Source of the DNA: Sedimentibacter sp.
GTDB taxonomy: Bacteria; Bacillota; Clostridia; Tissierellales; Sedimentibacteraceae
Direction: 5' to 3'
Length of the DNA: 64,000 bases
NCBI GenBank assembly: GCA_018436705.1
Contig: JAHDLA010000018.1
Location: 1 to 64,000, forward strand
Under the pieces are notes generated by a model. That model saw only the letters and a list, made by a program, of their open reading frames with translations. It was not told where the DNA came from and did not search any database. The translations under genes were made by a program, and so were the position numbers. Numbering within the stretch: the stretch's first letter is position 1; each line of letters opens with the position of its first letter. Below are positions 1 to 7,636 of the stretch, piece after piece.

Positions 1-80
<80 letters not shown>

Positions 81-142
81 ATTCTTGCTCAAGATAGCGC
101 TTAGCTTATCTTTGTCTTTCTTTACTTTGGTTCTTTTTTTAT

Positions 143-161
143 TTGAACTCTCAAAGGTTCT
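143..161 (-). promoter_or_regulatory. possible boxA-like antitermination element in the rRNA leader
   Basis: On the minus strand, between the last rRNA promoter and the 16S gene, lies AGAACCTTTGAGAGTTCAA. It resembles the Bacillus-type rRNA boxA (TGTTCTTTGAAAACT), which loads the NusB/NusE antitermination complex. The match is partial, so this is suggestive only. Confidence 0.35.
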
Positions 162-212
162 TATGCTGTTTTATTGTCTAGGTTCTTTGCTGTTTTTTGC
201 GACAGCTTGAAT

Positions 213-241
213 AGCTTATCACATCTTGTCGATGCTGTCAA
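213..241 (-). promoter_or_regulatory. rRNA promoter P4 (closest to 16S)
   Basis: The minus strand has a perfect -35 TTGACA (236-241), a 17-nt spacer and the -10 hexamer TAAGCT (213-218). The predicted start near 206 gives a leader of about 125 nt. The -10 is followed by ATTCAAGCTGTCG, nearly the same as the sequence after P2, so P2 and P4 look like copies of one promoter cassette. Confidence 0.65.
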
Positions 242-294
242 CCATTATTTTTTATTTCTTTTATTAGCTCCAAGTCTTTATAGACCAGAATGAA

Positions 295-323
295 ATTTTA
301 TCACATTTAACAACTCGTGTCAA
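295..323 (-). promoter_or_regulatory. rRNA promoter P3
   Basis: The minus strand has TTGACA (318-323), exactly 17 nt, then TAAAAT (295-300). This is a near-consensus sigma-A promoter directed at the 16S gene. Confidence 0.75.
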
Positions 324-366
324 GTATGATTTTTATTTTGTTTGCTGCCTCGTCGACAGCTTTGTT

Positions 367-395
367 AGCTTAGCACAACTCGAATTCAATGTCAA
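367..395 (-). promoter_or_regulatory. rRNA promoter P2
   Basis: The minus strand has TTGACA (390-395), exactly 17 nt, then TAAGCT (367-372), followed by AACAAAGCTGTCG. The -10 and the downstream sequence match P4 closely. Confidence 0.65.
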
Positions 396-460
396 CTGTT
401 TTTTCTATGTATTTTTATATTTATTTTCACCTAATTGTTCCAAATCCGAAGTGCTTTATT

Positions 461-489
461 ATTGTAGCTTACTTGATTGCCTTTGTCAA
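461..489 (-). promoter_or_regulatory. rRNA promoter P1 (most distal)
   Basis: The minus strand has TTGACA (484-489), exactly 17 nt, then TACAAT (461-466). It is the furthest upstream of four equally built promoters. Nothing recognisable lies between it and the divergent pilus promoter at 672. Confidence 0.75.
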
Positions 490-671
490 TCCCCTTTTTA
501 TTATTTTAGTTTCCTTTTACTTACATTCAGAATTTTTTACTTAGCTGGTAGAGAACAAAACTATTATATGAAGTAAAAGACGAATGTTTCATTCAAAACA
601 TATGCCTATCATTATAAATTTCAACATTTATGAGAATTTTAACGAATTATGTAAAATTATAGATAATATTG

Positions 672-700
672 TTGAGTTTAAAACCTAATTATAATATAAT
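672..700 (+). promoter_or_regulatory. sigma-A promoter of the pilus-like operon
   Basis: TTGAGT (672-677), a 17-nt spacer and TATAAT (695-700). Transcription would start near 707, which makes the ATG at 708 unusable and supports the start at 738. Confidence 0.7.
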
Positions 701-737
701 TATTTAAATGCTACAAATTATACAGGATGGTGGATAT

Positions 738-1787
738 ATGAAAAACGCATCAGTTAATAATCTTTCTTCATCTGAATTATCTTATTTTTGTACTCAGGTT
801 GCAATGATATTGAAATCGGGAATGCTGATTTCTGACGGTATCAACTGGATGTACACTGACATGGAAGATGGAAATATTAAGCAGGTTCTTGGCTTGTTAA
901 GATCCGAACTTTCTGGCAAGGTTCCTTTGTATAAGGCAATGGAACATTCCGGTTGCTTTCCTCCATATATAATAAATATGTGTCAGATAGGAAGTATAAC
1001 AGGGCGGTTAGATGATGTATTAAACGCTTTAGCAGAATACTATGATAGAGAATCTTATTTAAAATCAAAGATACGAAATTCTGTATTTTATCCCTTAATG
1101 CTGTTTATTATGATGTCTTTTGTAATTATTATTCTTGTCACAAAAATATTTCCAATATTTGAAAGCATGATCCAAGAGCTAGGATATACTAAAAACTCGT
1201 TTGCAATATCTTTTTCAACAGGTGTCATTATAGGTAAGGTTGTCTTAATTACTGTGCTCGCATCAATGATATTAATTGCTGTTGCATACATACTTTCCCG
1301 TACAGACAGCGGAAAAACAATTTTAAATAAACTTTTAAATAATTTTGTCTTTTCAAAATCAATAATGAAAAAAATTACTGCTTACAGATTTGCTTCAAGC
1401 ATGTCTTTGCTGTTATCAAGCGGAATGAATGTTGAAAGTTCAATCAATACACTTCTCGACATAGTACAAGAACTCGAACTAAAAAGCAAAATCAAAAAAT
1501 GCAGTGATTATTTAGGTTCAGGAAATGACTTTGTTGAATCAGTTTCAAAATTATCATTGTTTTCTAGCATGCATGTGCAAATGCTAAATATGGGTCAGCG
1601 AACAGGAGAAATGGACGTTGTAATGAGGAAACTTACAAACATATACGAATCTGAAGCAGATCAATCTATAAATAGAGCGGTTTCGTTGATAGAACCAGTT
1701 CTTGTAGGTACCTTATGCATTGTAATCGGATTTATATTGATTTCTGTCATGCTTCCTTTAATGAATATAATGTCTTCAATTGCTTAA
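738..1787 (+). CDS. type II secretion/type IV pilus platform protein (PilC/GspF family)
   Basis: Inner-membrane platform protein that in type IV pilus and type II secretion systems couples the cytoplasmic motor ATPase to pilin assembly or disassembly. The 349-residue product has the usual two repeated T2SSF domains: the first near residues 10-120 (YFCTQVAMILKSGM), the second near 210-330 (YRFASSMSLLLSSGMNVE). Hydrophobic segments follow each. The start at 738 is preferred over an in-frame ATG at 708 because GGATGGTGG lies just before it and the promoter predicts a start near 707. It is the first gene of a tight plus-strand cluster ending with a PilT-like ATPase. The family is certain; the substrate and the kind of fibre are unknown. 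Confidence 0.9.
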   Translation: MKNASVNNLSSSELSYFCTQVAMILKSGMLISDGINWMYTDMEDGNIKQVLGLLRSELSGKVPLYKAMEHSGCFPPYIINMCQIGSITGRLDDVLNALAEYYDRESYLKSKIRNSVFYPLMLFIMMSFVIIILVTKIFPIFESMIQELGYTKNSFAISFSTGVIIGKVVLITVLASMILIAVAYILSRTDSGKTILNKLLNNFVFSKSIMKKITAYRFASSMSLLLSSGMNVESSINTLLDIVQELELKSKIKKCSDYLGSGNDFVESVSKLSLFSSMHVQMLNMGQRTGEMDVVMRKLTNIYESEADQSINRAVSLIEPVLVGTLCIVIGFILISVMLPLMNIMSSIA

Positions 1788-1799
1788 GAAAGGATTTAT

Positions 1800-2099
1800 A
1801 TGTTGAAAAATATTAAATTAAAAATCTTTACAATAATTTTTATTATTTTTTTTATCTGCTATTTTTATAATTCTGTTGAAAATGTTCATAGCTCAGCTGA
1901 AAAGGAAAAGTACGACATATTAGCAGATGCGATTAAGAGAAGTGCTGTTCAGTGTTACGCAATTGAAGGATTTTATCCACCTGATATTACGTATTTGGAA
2001 AATGAATACGGATTAATTATTGATTATAACAAGTATGTAATAAGCTACTCTATTTTTGCTTCAAATATAATGCCTGATATAGAAATATATTTAAAATAA
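1800..2099 (+). CDS. small single-pass protein of the pilus-like locus
   Basis: A 99-residue protein with a short basic N-terminus and one strongly hydrophobic segment (about residues 8-24), then a small soluble domain containing CYAIEGFYPPD. It starts 12 nt after the PilC-like gene behind AAAGGATTT. I do not recognise a named family. The topology and place resemble minor pseudopilins, but no prepilin peptidase motif is present. Inferred role: minor component or chaperone of the pilus-like machine. Confidence 0.75.
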   Translation: MLKNIKLKIFTIIFIIFFICYFYNSVENVHSSAEKEKYDILADAIKRSAVQCYAIEGFYPPDITYLENEYGLIIDYNKYVISYSIFASNIMPDIEIYLK

Positions 2100-2110
2100 G
2101 GAAGAGCTAA

Positions 2111-2593
2111 ATGATTAAAGAAAAAAATTTAAATAAATTTTCGTTTCAATTTGTTTTTATTATGCTTCTTTTCCTGATGATTGTTATTTTATCAGTAATG
2201 ATTATATTGCTTGGAAAAGATGTATACTTGGATATTAATTGCAATAGGAACTCTAATTATACAAAAAGAGTTTCTTTGTCATATGTTTCAAATAAAATAC
2301 GTCAAAATGACGAGAACGGCAATATCCGTATTGAAGATGTAAATGGTAGTAATGCAATAGTCATAACTGAAACATATGATACAGAAAATTACGAAACATG
2401 GATTTATTATTATGATAACAGCATTTACGAAATGTTTACAGATGCAGGCATGAAATTTAATCCTGATGACGGAATGAGGATAATGGATATAGAAAACTTC
2501 GAAATAGAAAAACTTTCTAGTGATTTGTACAAGTTTACTACATCTGAAAGTAATAAAACTTCTGAACTTATAATAAATTTATATTCTGAATAA
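2111..2593 (+). CDS. DUF4860-like membrane-anchored protein of the pilus-like locus
   Basis: A 160-residue protein with one N-terminal membrane segment (about residues 13-35) and a beta-rich exported domain. The layout and the segment around VSLSYVSNKIRQND resemble DUF4860 proteins that sit beside PilC/PilT genes in Clostridia; that assignment is from memory, not a search. It is 11 nt downstream of the previous gene. It could be a pseudopilin-like subunit; it lacks the GFTLIE cleavage motif. Confidence 0.7.
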   Translation: MIKEKNLNKFSFQFVFIMLLFLMIVILSVMIILLGKDVYLDINCNRNSNYTKRVSLSYVSNKIRQNDENGNIRIEDVNGSNAIVITETYDTENYETWIYYYDNSIYEMFTDAGMKFNPDDGMRIMDIENFEIEKLSSDLYKFTTSESNKTSELIINLYSE

Positions 2594-2602
2594 GAGGTTA
2601 AA

Positions 2603-3100
2603 ATGAAAAACAAGGTATCTATAAATTTAGAATTATCTCTGGTTGAAATAATTATATCCATATTAATATTCGCCGTATCAGGAGTAATAATCTTAAACTG
2701 CTTTGCAGCAGCAAAATTTACTCAAATAAAAGCAAATGATATGGTTACAGCCGGAAATATAGTACAATCAACTGCAGAAATTATTAAATCTTCTAATACC
2801 ATAGATGAAATGAACGATTACATGGTCGGAAACTTCAACACAGTTAAATCAAATGGAAACAGCATTAGTTATATACGCTATTTCAGTAATACCTGGACTG
2901 CGTGTTCAGAACACAGCAGCGAATATAGCATAATAATTGAAATCAACAGTTCAAACAGAAGCTCGGGAACTCTAAAAGACATTGTAATAACCGCCCTTAA
3001 ATCAAAGCCATATCCATTTATTGATAGGGAGCACACTAATACAGTCGTATATAAAATTGAAACCAAAAAATTCTTCCCGCTTAACGATGTAAGGAGGTAA
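2603..3100 (+). CDS. pilin-like protein with atypical prepilin motif
   Basis: A 165-residue protein whose N-terminus carries a type IV pilin-like helix: ELSLVEIIISILIFAVSG at about residues 10-27, with the conserved Glu at +5. The residue at the prepilin-peptidase -1 position is Glu where family members have Gly, so normal processing is doubtful. After the helix comes a globular domain of about 130 residues with scattered polar and aromatic residues. The start has AGAGGTTAAA upstream. It is probably a (pseudo)pilin of this locus. Confidence 0.75.
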   Translation: MKNKVSINLELSLVEIIISILIFAVSGVIILNCFAAAKFTQIKANDMVTAGNIVQSTAEIIKSSNTIDEMNDYMVGNFNTVKSNGNSISYIRYFSNTWTACSEHSSEYSIIIEINSSNRSSGTLKDIVITALKSKPYPFIDREHTNTVVYKIETKKFFPLNDVRR

Positions 3101-3102
3101 CT

Positions 3103-3600
3103 GTGGAAAACAGAAAACATAAATCTTCCAGTGTATCAATAGGTATGGGGGGATCTCTCATAGTAATTATATTTGTCTCTTTATGCCTCACAATTTTTTC
3201 CGTATTATCATTTACAACTGCTTATTCTGATTTAAAATTGTCAAAAAAAACAGCTGAAATGAACTTTGATTACTATAATATCCACGGAAATGCCGAAGAA
3301 AAGCTGGCTGAAATATATGATGCGCTTATTTCAGATAAGAACTTAGAAAATATATCTGATGTTGTGCTTTTACTTGATCAAGTTAATAACATCTCAATAG
3401 TTGACCAAACTAATGATTCAGCGAGAATTTATTATGAATCAATTGGTGAAAAAAATCAAAAAATCTGTGTAACATTAGTCATTAACTTCGATAAAAACGC
3501 TCAGCAACTAAATTATGATATTGAAAAATGGAAATTATCATCAATTGAGCTACCGGATTACAAAGAAGAAAACTACAACCTATGGGAAGGATTTGAATAA
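3103..3600 (+). CDS. membrane-anchored protein of the pilus-like locus
   Basis: A 165-residue protein starting with GTG behind a strong AAGGAGG (3091-3097). The N-terminus is polar and Gly/Ser rich (SIGMGGS), followed by one hydrophobic helix (about 17-38) and SFTTAYSDLKLSKKTAEMN, a segment I associate with uncharacterised clostridial proteins beside PilT genes. It sits 2 nt after the pilin-like gene and 2 nt before the ATPase, so expression is tightly coupled. The Gly-then-hydrophobic N-terminus also fits a divergent pilin. No function is assigned. Confidence 0.75.
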   Translation: MENRKHKSSSVSIGMGGSLIVIIFVSLCLTIFSVLSFTTAYSDLKLSKKTAEMNFDYYNIHGNAEEKLAEIYDALISDKNLENISDVVLLLDQVNNISIVDQTNDSARIYYESIGEKNQKICVTLVINFDKNAQQLNYDIEKWKLSSIELPDYKEENYNLWEGFE

Positions 3601-3602
3601 AG

Positions 3603-4664
3603 ATGAAGAAAATTATAGACATTTTTAGATATGCTATTGAAAAGAAGGCTTCGGATATTTTTATTATAGCAGGGAGACCTCTTTCTTATAAAATAATGGG
3701 AGAAATTGTCTCGGCCGACGATGTTCCTCTAACCGCTGAAGACACTTACGTAATTATTTATGAAGTTTTTAAAATAGCTAAAAAAGATAACATTGATGAT
3801 TTATACAATATAGGAGATGCTGATTTTTCATTTTCTGTGCCAAAACTCGGGAGGTTCAGAGTAAGTGCATACATGCAGAGAAATTCATATGCAGCTGTTA
3901 TTCGGTCTGTTTTTTTTGATCTTCCTAATCCCCATAAATTAGGTATACCTGATGATGTCATGAACTTATACACAAAAACCAAAGGGCTAATTTTAATAAC
4001 AGGGCCGGCAGGCAGCGGTAAATCTACTACACTTGCATGCATAATCGATAAAATAAACAGCGAACGCAACTGTCACATAATGACATTTGAAGATCCAATT
4101 GAATTTATACATAAGCATAAAAAATCTATAGTAAGTCAAAGAGAAATAACTACAGACTCTAAAGACTATGTTTCAGCCCTTCGATCTGCCCTTCGACAAG
4201 CCCCAGATGTAATGCTTATCGGTGAAATGCGAGATCTGCAGACTATAGAAATTGCTCTTACAGCAGCTGAAACAGGGCACCTTGTCCTTTCAACCCTTCA
4301 CACAACAGGAGCCGCAAATACTATGGACAGAATAATCGACGTATTTCCTTCCAATCAACAGCAGCAAATACGAATACAGCTGTCAATGCAGCTAAGAGCT
4401 GTAATATCCCAGCACTTGATTCCTTCTCCTGTTTTAGGCAGAGCTGCTGCATTTGAAGTTATGGTAGTTAATAATGCTGTTTCAAATTTAATTAGAGACT
4501 CTAAAGTGCATCAGCTAAACAGTGTCATTTATTCTTTGGACGGAAAAGGAATGAAATCTATGGATACAAGTATTTTAGAGTTATATAGAAGCGGAATGAT
4601 AACAAAGGAGAATGCCTTGCTCTATGCCATGGATCCAGATGCAATGGCAAGAAAATTAATATAA
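3603..4664 (+). CDS. PilT-like type IV pilus motor ATPase
   Basis: Hexameric cytoplasmic ATPase of the type II/IV secretion superfamily. The 353-residue product has the PilT layout: an N-terminal domain, Walker A GPAGSGKST (134-142), a degenerate Walker B VMLIGE (203-208), the His box GHLVLSTLH (225-233), and the C-terminal NLIRDSKVHQL, close to the AIRNLIREGKTHQ signature of PilT retraction ATPases. It lacks the long N-terminus and Cys motif of PilB assembly ATPases. It is the last gene of the cluster. No PilB, prepilin peptidase, PilM/N/O or secretin gene is in the window, so it may be the only motor here or may work with genes elsewhere. Confidence 0.93.
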   Translation: MKKIIDIFRYAIEKKASDIFIIAGRPLSYKIMGEIVSADDVPLTAEDTYVIIYEVFKIAKKDNIDDLYNIGDADFSFSVPKLGRFRVSAYMQRNSYAAVIRSVFFDLPNPHKLGIPDDVMNLYTKTKGLILITGPAGSGKSTTLACIIDKINSERNCHIMTFEDPIEFIHKHKKSIVSQREITTDSKDYVSALRSALRQAPDVMLIGEMRDLQTIEIALTAAETGHLVLSTLHTTGAANTMDRIIDVFPSNQQQQIRIQLSMQLRAVISQHLIPSPVLGRAAAFEVMVVNNAVSNLIRDSKVHQLNSVIYSLDGKGMKSMDTSILELYRSGMITKENALLYAMDPDAMARKLI

Positions 4665-4671
4665 AAATTCA

Positions 4672-4691
4672 GGGAGGGCTTACGCCCTCCC
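4672..4691. terminator. hairpin between the convergent pilus and transglutaminase genes
   Basis: A perfect 8-bp GC-rich stem, GGGAGGGC/GCCCTCCC, with a TTAC loop lies between two convergent genes. The following T-tracts are weak on both strands (ATGCATTT on plus, TGAATTTTT on minus), so it is probably a shared terminator of moderate strength. Confidence 0.55.
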
Positions 4692-4697
4692 ATGCAT

Positions 4698-5567
4698 TTA
4701 ATATTCATATTTTTTTGTGTAATATTTTGAATCTATTAGTTTGTTCGTCTGTTCTATAACTCTAGGGCTATTGGATTGTTTCGCTGTTGAAGCAACTGTC
4801 GAATCCATAAGCTTCCAATGTTCTCCGTCAAAATACATCTCATTTAAGGTTATCCACCCTGTTTCTTCTGTATAAATTTCATTCCAAGCGTGGTATGCGC
4901 TTAAATTTGAGGAATACCCAGTTACAAGCTTTGTAGGAATTGATTGTGATCGAAGCATGGCTGCCATCACAGACGAATAATCAAAGCATATGCCCTTATT
5001 ACTTTTAAGTATCTCATCCGGAACAGGAAGATACCCGCTCTTTACTGTCTTTGCCTTATCGTTGTCGTATACAATGTTTGAAATTACATAATCATATATA
5101 ACATCTACTTTTTCTATATCTGTTGCTTTCCCTTCAGTAAGCTCCTCTGCCTTTTTTGCAGTGTCAGAATCGTCTGAATAATTCACCATTTGATTTGATA
5201 CTAAATATGGAGCATTTGGATCACTTAACTTAACATCAATACTTATGGTCTGTTTCGTAGCATATTTGTTTGAACTAATGTTTTCAAACACTCTAATCTT
5301 ATACTTTCCGTCTCCCATCTGAAGTGGAAATGTATCATATTCTCCTTTATTGTTTAAGTCATATGTATATTGCTCAGATTCTTTTTCAATTATTACCTTA
5401 AGCTTTTTTGTAGTTTCATCTAAATATCTTACTTTTATATAGCCATCAGCAGAATCCGACACATCAATTTCTGATTTTGATCCTTTGTACAAATCTTCAC
5501 CATATGCAGCAGATGAAAAAGCAATTATCATAATCAATGAAATAATCAATATTCTTAATATTTTCAT
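4698..5567 (-). CDS. secreted transglutaminase-like protein
   Basis: A 289-residue exported protein: signal peptide at about 1-23 (basic start, hydrophobic core, ending AAYG), a beta-rich region at about 30-120, then a transglutaminase-core domain. The papain-like catalytic triad is visible as Cys194 (GICFDYSS), His226 (AYHAWNE) and Asp255 (LMDST). Family members are cysteine peptidases or amide cross-linkers of the cell surface; the substrate cannot be told from sequence. Its leader carries a c-di-GMP-I riboswitch with a terminator, so expression should follow the motile/sessile second messenger. It is convergent with the pilus-like locus, which suggests a related surface role (inference). 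Confidence 0.85.
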   Translation of the reverse strand: MKILRILIISLIMIIAFSSAAYGEDLYKGSKSEIDVSDSADGYIKVRYLDETTKKLKVIIEKESEQYTYDLNNKGEYDTFPLQMGDGKYKIRVFENISSNKYATKQTISIDVKLSDPNAPYLVSNQMVNYSDDSDTAKKAEELTEGKATDIEKVDVIYDYVISNIVYDNDKAKTVKSGYLPVPDEILKSNKGICFDYSSVMAAMLRSQSIPTKLVTGYSSNLSAYHAWNEIYTEETGWITLNEMYFDGEHWKLMDSTVASTAKQSNSPRVIEQTNKLIDSKYYTKKYEY

Positions 5568-5611
5568 AGCTCGTCAACTCCTGTATAGGCCTTTTCATAT
5601 TCAATGGCATA

Positions 5612-5640
5612 GAAAAAGCTTTGCTGGAGACAGCAAAGCT
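5612..5640 (-). terminator. riboswitch-controlled intrinsic terminator
   Basis: On the minus strand, a perfect 10-bp stem AGCTTTGCTG/CAGCAAAGCT with a TCTC loop is followed directly by TTTTT. It lies between the c-di-GMP aptamer and the transglutaminase gene. Its 5' arm (AGCTTTGC) is exactly complementary to GCAAAGCT inside the aptamer core, which gives an obvious mutually exclusive antiterminator pairing. Confidence 0.85.
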
Positions 5641-5662
5641 AACAATCATAAATGTACCAACG

Positions 5663-5742
5663 TACAGCAACTGGCTGTCATACCATTTTCATGGGTTAGA
5701 CCCTATAGCTTTGCGCCATTTCCTTTAGAAAATTTTGCCTAT
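5663..5742 (-). promoter_or_regulatory. c-di-GMP-I (GEMM) riboswitch aptamer
   Basis: The minus strand shows the aptamer landmarks in order: AGGCAAA (P1 5' side), a short P2 hairpin closed by TAAA, the invariant GGCGCAAAGCTA, the P3 strand GGGTCTAA with a GAAA loop, then TATGACAGCCAGTTGC closing P1. GGCAA pairs with TTGCT. A sigma-A promoter places the start at about 5748, just upstream, and the terminator at 5612-5640 follows. In this class c-di-GMP binds between P2 and P3 and controls surface and motility genes. Confidence 0.93.
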
Positions 5743-5754
5743 TTAATTAAGTTA

Positions 5755-5783
5755 ATAGTATCATACCCCCATATATTTGTCAA
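5755..5783 (-). promoter_or_regulatory. promoter of the riboswitch-transglutaminase transcript
   Basis: The minus strand has TTGACA (5778-5783), a 17-nt spacer and TACTAT (5755-5760). The predicted start falls a few bases before the aptamer. Confidence 0.65.
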
Positions 5784-5813
5784 CAAAATAGTTGAATATA
5801 TGACGTTATATTA

Positions 5814-6320
5814 CTATTCTCTTTTTATGCTATAAAAAGCCGCCTCTGTTCCATTATAATAGCCGTACTTTTTAAGTTGCATGCCCATATTTATCAGTGA
5901 TTTTATGGCCCCTGCATTATTAATATCCGTTACCGCCGTTATTTCATCAATTCCCAATTCATATAATCCATAATCAACAATTGCTCTGCTTAATTCAGAT
6001 GCATATCCCTTATTCCAGTATTCTGGTAGAATTTTTGTTCCCAGTTCGACTCCTTTTATTTTATTTGAATATATCAAACGTGTTATACCAATTATTTCGC
6101 CTGTTTCTTTTATTGCTACCGCCCAGCTGTTCAATTTGTTTTTTTTATATTCATTTATATATTTCTTTATCTGCCTTCGGCATTCTTTTTCGTTACTTAA
6201 TTTAACCCACGGTAAAAATTCAATAATTTTCTTATCACTTTCTATTTTATAAAGGCTTAGAACATCTGCTTCCTCAAATTCTTTTATAATTAACCTGTCA
6301 GTTTCCACAACAATATTCAT
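5814..6320 (-). CDS. GNAT N-acetyltransferase (RimJ/RimL type)
   Basis: A 168-residue acetyl-CoA-dependent N-acetyltransferase. It begins with the RimJ/RimL pattern TDRLIIKEFEEAD and has the later LGTKILPEYWNKGYASE motif, which provides the acetyl-CoA pyrophosphate loop, and DINNAGAIKSLINMGM. The length is typical. The start is preceded by GCGAGGTAAGAA. Relatives acetylate ribosomal protein termini or small molecules; the substrate is unknown. It lies upstream of the riboswitch transcript on the same strand but has its own spacing and probably its own promoter. Confidence 0.85.
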   Translation of the reverse strand: MNIVVETDRLIIKEFEEADVLSLYKIESDKKIIEFLPWVKLSNEKECRRQIKKYINEYKKNKLNSWAVAIKETGEIIGITRLIYSNKIKGVELGTKILPEYWNKGYASELSRAIVDYGLYELGIDEITAVTDINNAGAIKSLINMGMQLKKYGYYNGTEAAFYSIKRE

Positions 6321-6454
6321 TTCTTACCTCGCTCCATAATTTATTTCTTGTAATATATTATGTTAACAGGAGTTGATTGTGTTATTCTTTTGAATGGCTG
6401 TTTTTTCTAACTTAATATTCAAATAATTTTGTGAGGTTTTTGTACAATTTAGAG

Positions 6455-6487
6455 TAAAAAAATAAACCTACCATAATTTGATAGGTT
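6455..6487 (-). terminator. terminator downstream of tRNA-Leu
   Basis: On the minus strand AACCTATC and GGTAGGTT form a stem with a short A/T loop, followed by TATTTTTTTA. It lies about 10 nt past the tRNA 3' end. Confidence 0.75.
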
Positions 6488-6497
6488 CATCTGTTAG

Positions 6498-6577
6498 TGC
6501 GGATGAAGGGACTCGAACCCCCACGGTATCCCGCTAGATCCTAAGTCTAGTGCGTCTGCCAATTCCGCCACATCCGC
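6498..6577 (-). tRNA. tRNA-Leu (anticodon UAG)
   Basis: The minus strand folds as a class II tRNA: acceptor GCGGATG/CATCCGC, D-arm GGCGGAATTGGCAGACGC, anticodon loop CTTAGGA (anticodon TAG) on a TAGA/TCTA stem, a long variable arm, T-loop TTCGAGT, discriminator A. The 3' CCA is not encoded. It lies 33 nt downstream of dprA on the same strand and may be processed from a shared transcript. Confidence 0.95.
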
Positions 6578-6610
6578 GAAGTCGCTTCGTCAGCAACAAA
6601 ATTGATTATA

Positions 6611-7504
6611 CTACTGCACTGCTACTTTGTCAAGATTTTTTTTACACGATTTTTTTTTAAAATTTACAAGTTTCTCAAAGCTATCTATTATCTCAACATT
6701 ATTGCTGAATATTGATGTTTGTTTTGCAAATGAAAAGCTTGTTGTATACGCAACAGGCTTGTTATAAGCGTTCGCAAATTTAACAGTATGCGAAGTTCCG
6801 CCTCTCTGTCCTCCTTCTATCACAATTATTCCGTCAGAGAGAGCAGCAACAATCCTATTTCTATCTATAAAGGCATGTTTTTCTGTCTTTGCGTTTGGAG
6901 GCAGCTCTGATACTATTGCGCCGCCGTTTATAATTATCATATTATACAAAGCTTTGTTATTTTTAATTACATGAAGATGCCCTGAAGGTATAACTGCAAT
7001 TGTTTTTCCTCTGGCTTGTAGACATCCATTATGAGCAGACTCGTCACAACCTGATGCAAAACCACTTACTATGCAGCACTGCTCCTCTGTAAGTCTCTCT
7101 GCAAAGATTGAACTGACTTCGTATCCCTCCTGTGAAGGATTCCTTGATCCTACTATGGCAATACTGTTTTCCTGATTAAGTAAATCCTGATCACCATCTA
7201 CATAAAGAATTAATGGTTTATCTTCTATAGTCTTAAGCCTCTTTGGATATCTTTCATCATATATGCCTATAATTTTAATCTTATTTTTTTTACAGCATTC
7301 AAAAATTTCCAATGCATCTCTTTCTATTTTTTCCATGTCAATTTTAAGCCTCTTAACTCCCATATCCTTCAACAGCTTTACTATATCGGGAAAGTTATTA
7401 AACTTTATTTTTCTGTTTTCAATGTATCTTAAAATTTTAGTTATTGTTTTTCTTCCTAACCCATTAACCAGCTGTAATCTGATTATATCTTCATTGCTTA
7501 CCAT
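6611..7504 (-). CDS. dprA: DNA-processing protein DprA/Smf
   Basis: A Rossmann-fold protein that in competent bacteria loads RecA on incoming single-stranded DNA; it is also common in non-competent Clostridia. The 297-residue product has the DprA landmarks AIVGSRNPS, SGFASGCDESAHNGC, PSGHLHV, FIDRNRIVAALSD and VIEGGQRGGTSHT. An N-terminal HhH-like segment (LVNGLGRKTITKIL) is present. It lacks the C-terminal winged-helix domain of longer homologues. The start has AAGGGGAATGAA upstream. Confidence 0.93.
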   Translation of the reverse strand: MVSNEDIIRLQLVNGLGRKTITKILRYIENRKIKFNNFPDIVKLLKDMGVKRLKIDMEKIERDALEIFECCKKNKIKIIGIYDERYPKRLKTIEDKPLILYVDGDQDLLNQENSIAIVGSRNPSQEGYEVSSIFAERLTEEQCCIVSGFASGCDESAHNGCLQARGKTIAVIPSGHLHVIKNNKALYNMIIINGGAIVSELPPNAKTEKHAFIDRNRIVAALSDGIIVIEGGQRGGTSHTVKFANAYNKPVAYTTSFSFAKQTSIFSNNVEIIDSFEKLVNFKKKSCKKNLDKVAVQ

Positions 7505-7588
7505 TTCATTCCCCTTATTTCAATAATGTAAGGTCTATCCCTAATCCCTAGCATAGTCATGTTTCTACATTTTATCACATATTACTTC

Positions 7589-7620
7589 AAAAAAAAACTC
7601 TTCTTTTTAAAAGAAGAGTT
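7589..7620 (-). terminator. terminator of the carboxyltransferase operon
   Basis: On the minus strand AACTCTTCTTTT pairs with AAAGAAGAGTT and is followed by a run of T. It lies 17 nt past the biotin carrier gene. Confidence 0.85.
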
Positions 7621-7636
7621 AAGAAAATTTAATTAT

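Noticed and set aside
708..737. ATG at 708 as the start of the PilC-like gene
   Set aside because: It lies at the predicted transcription start, has no RBS, and the ATG at 738 has one.
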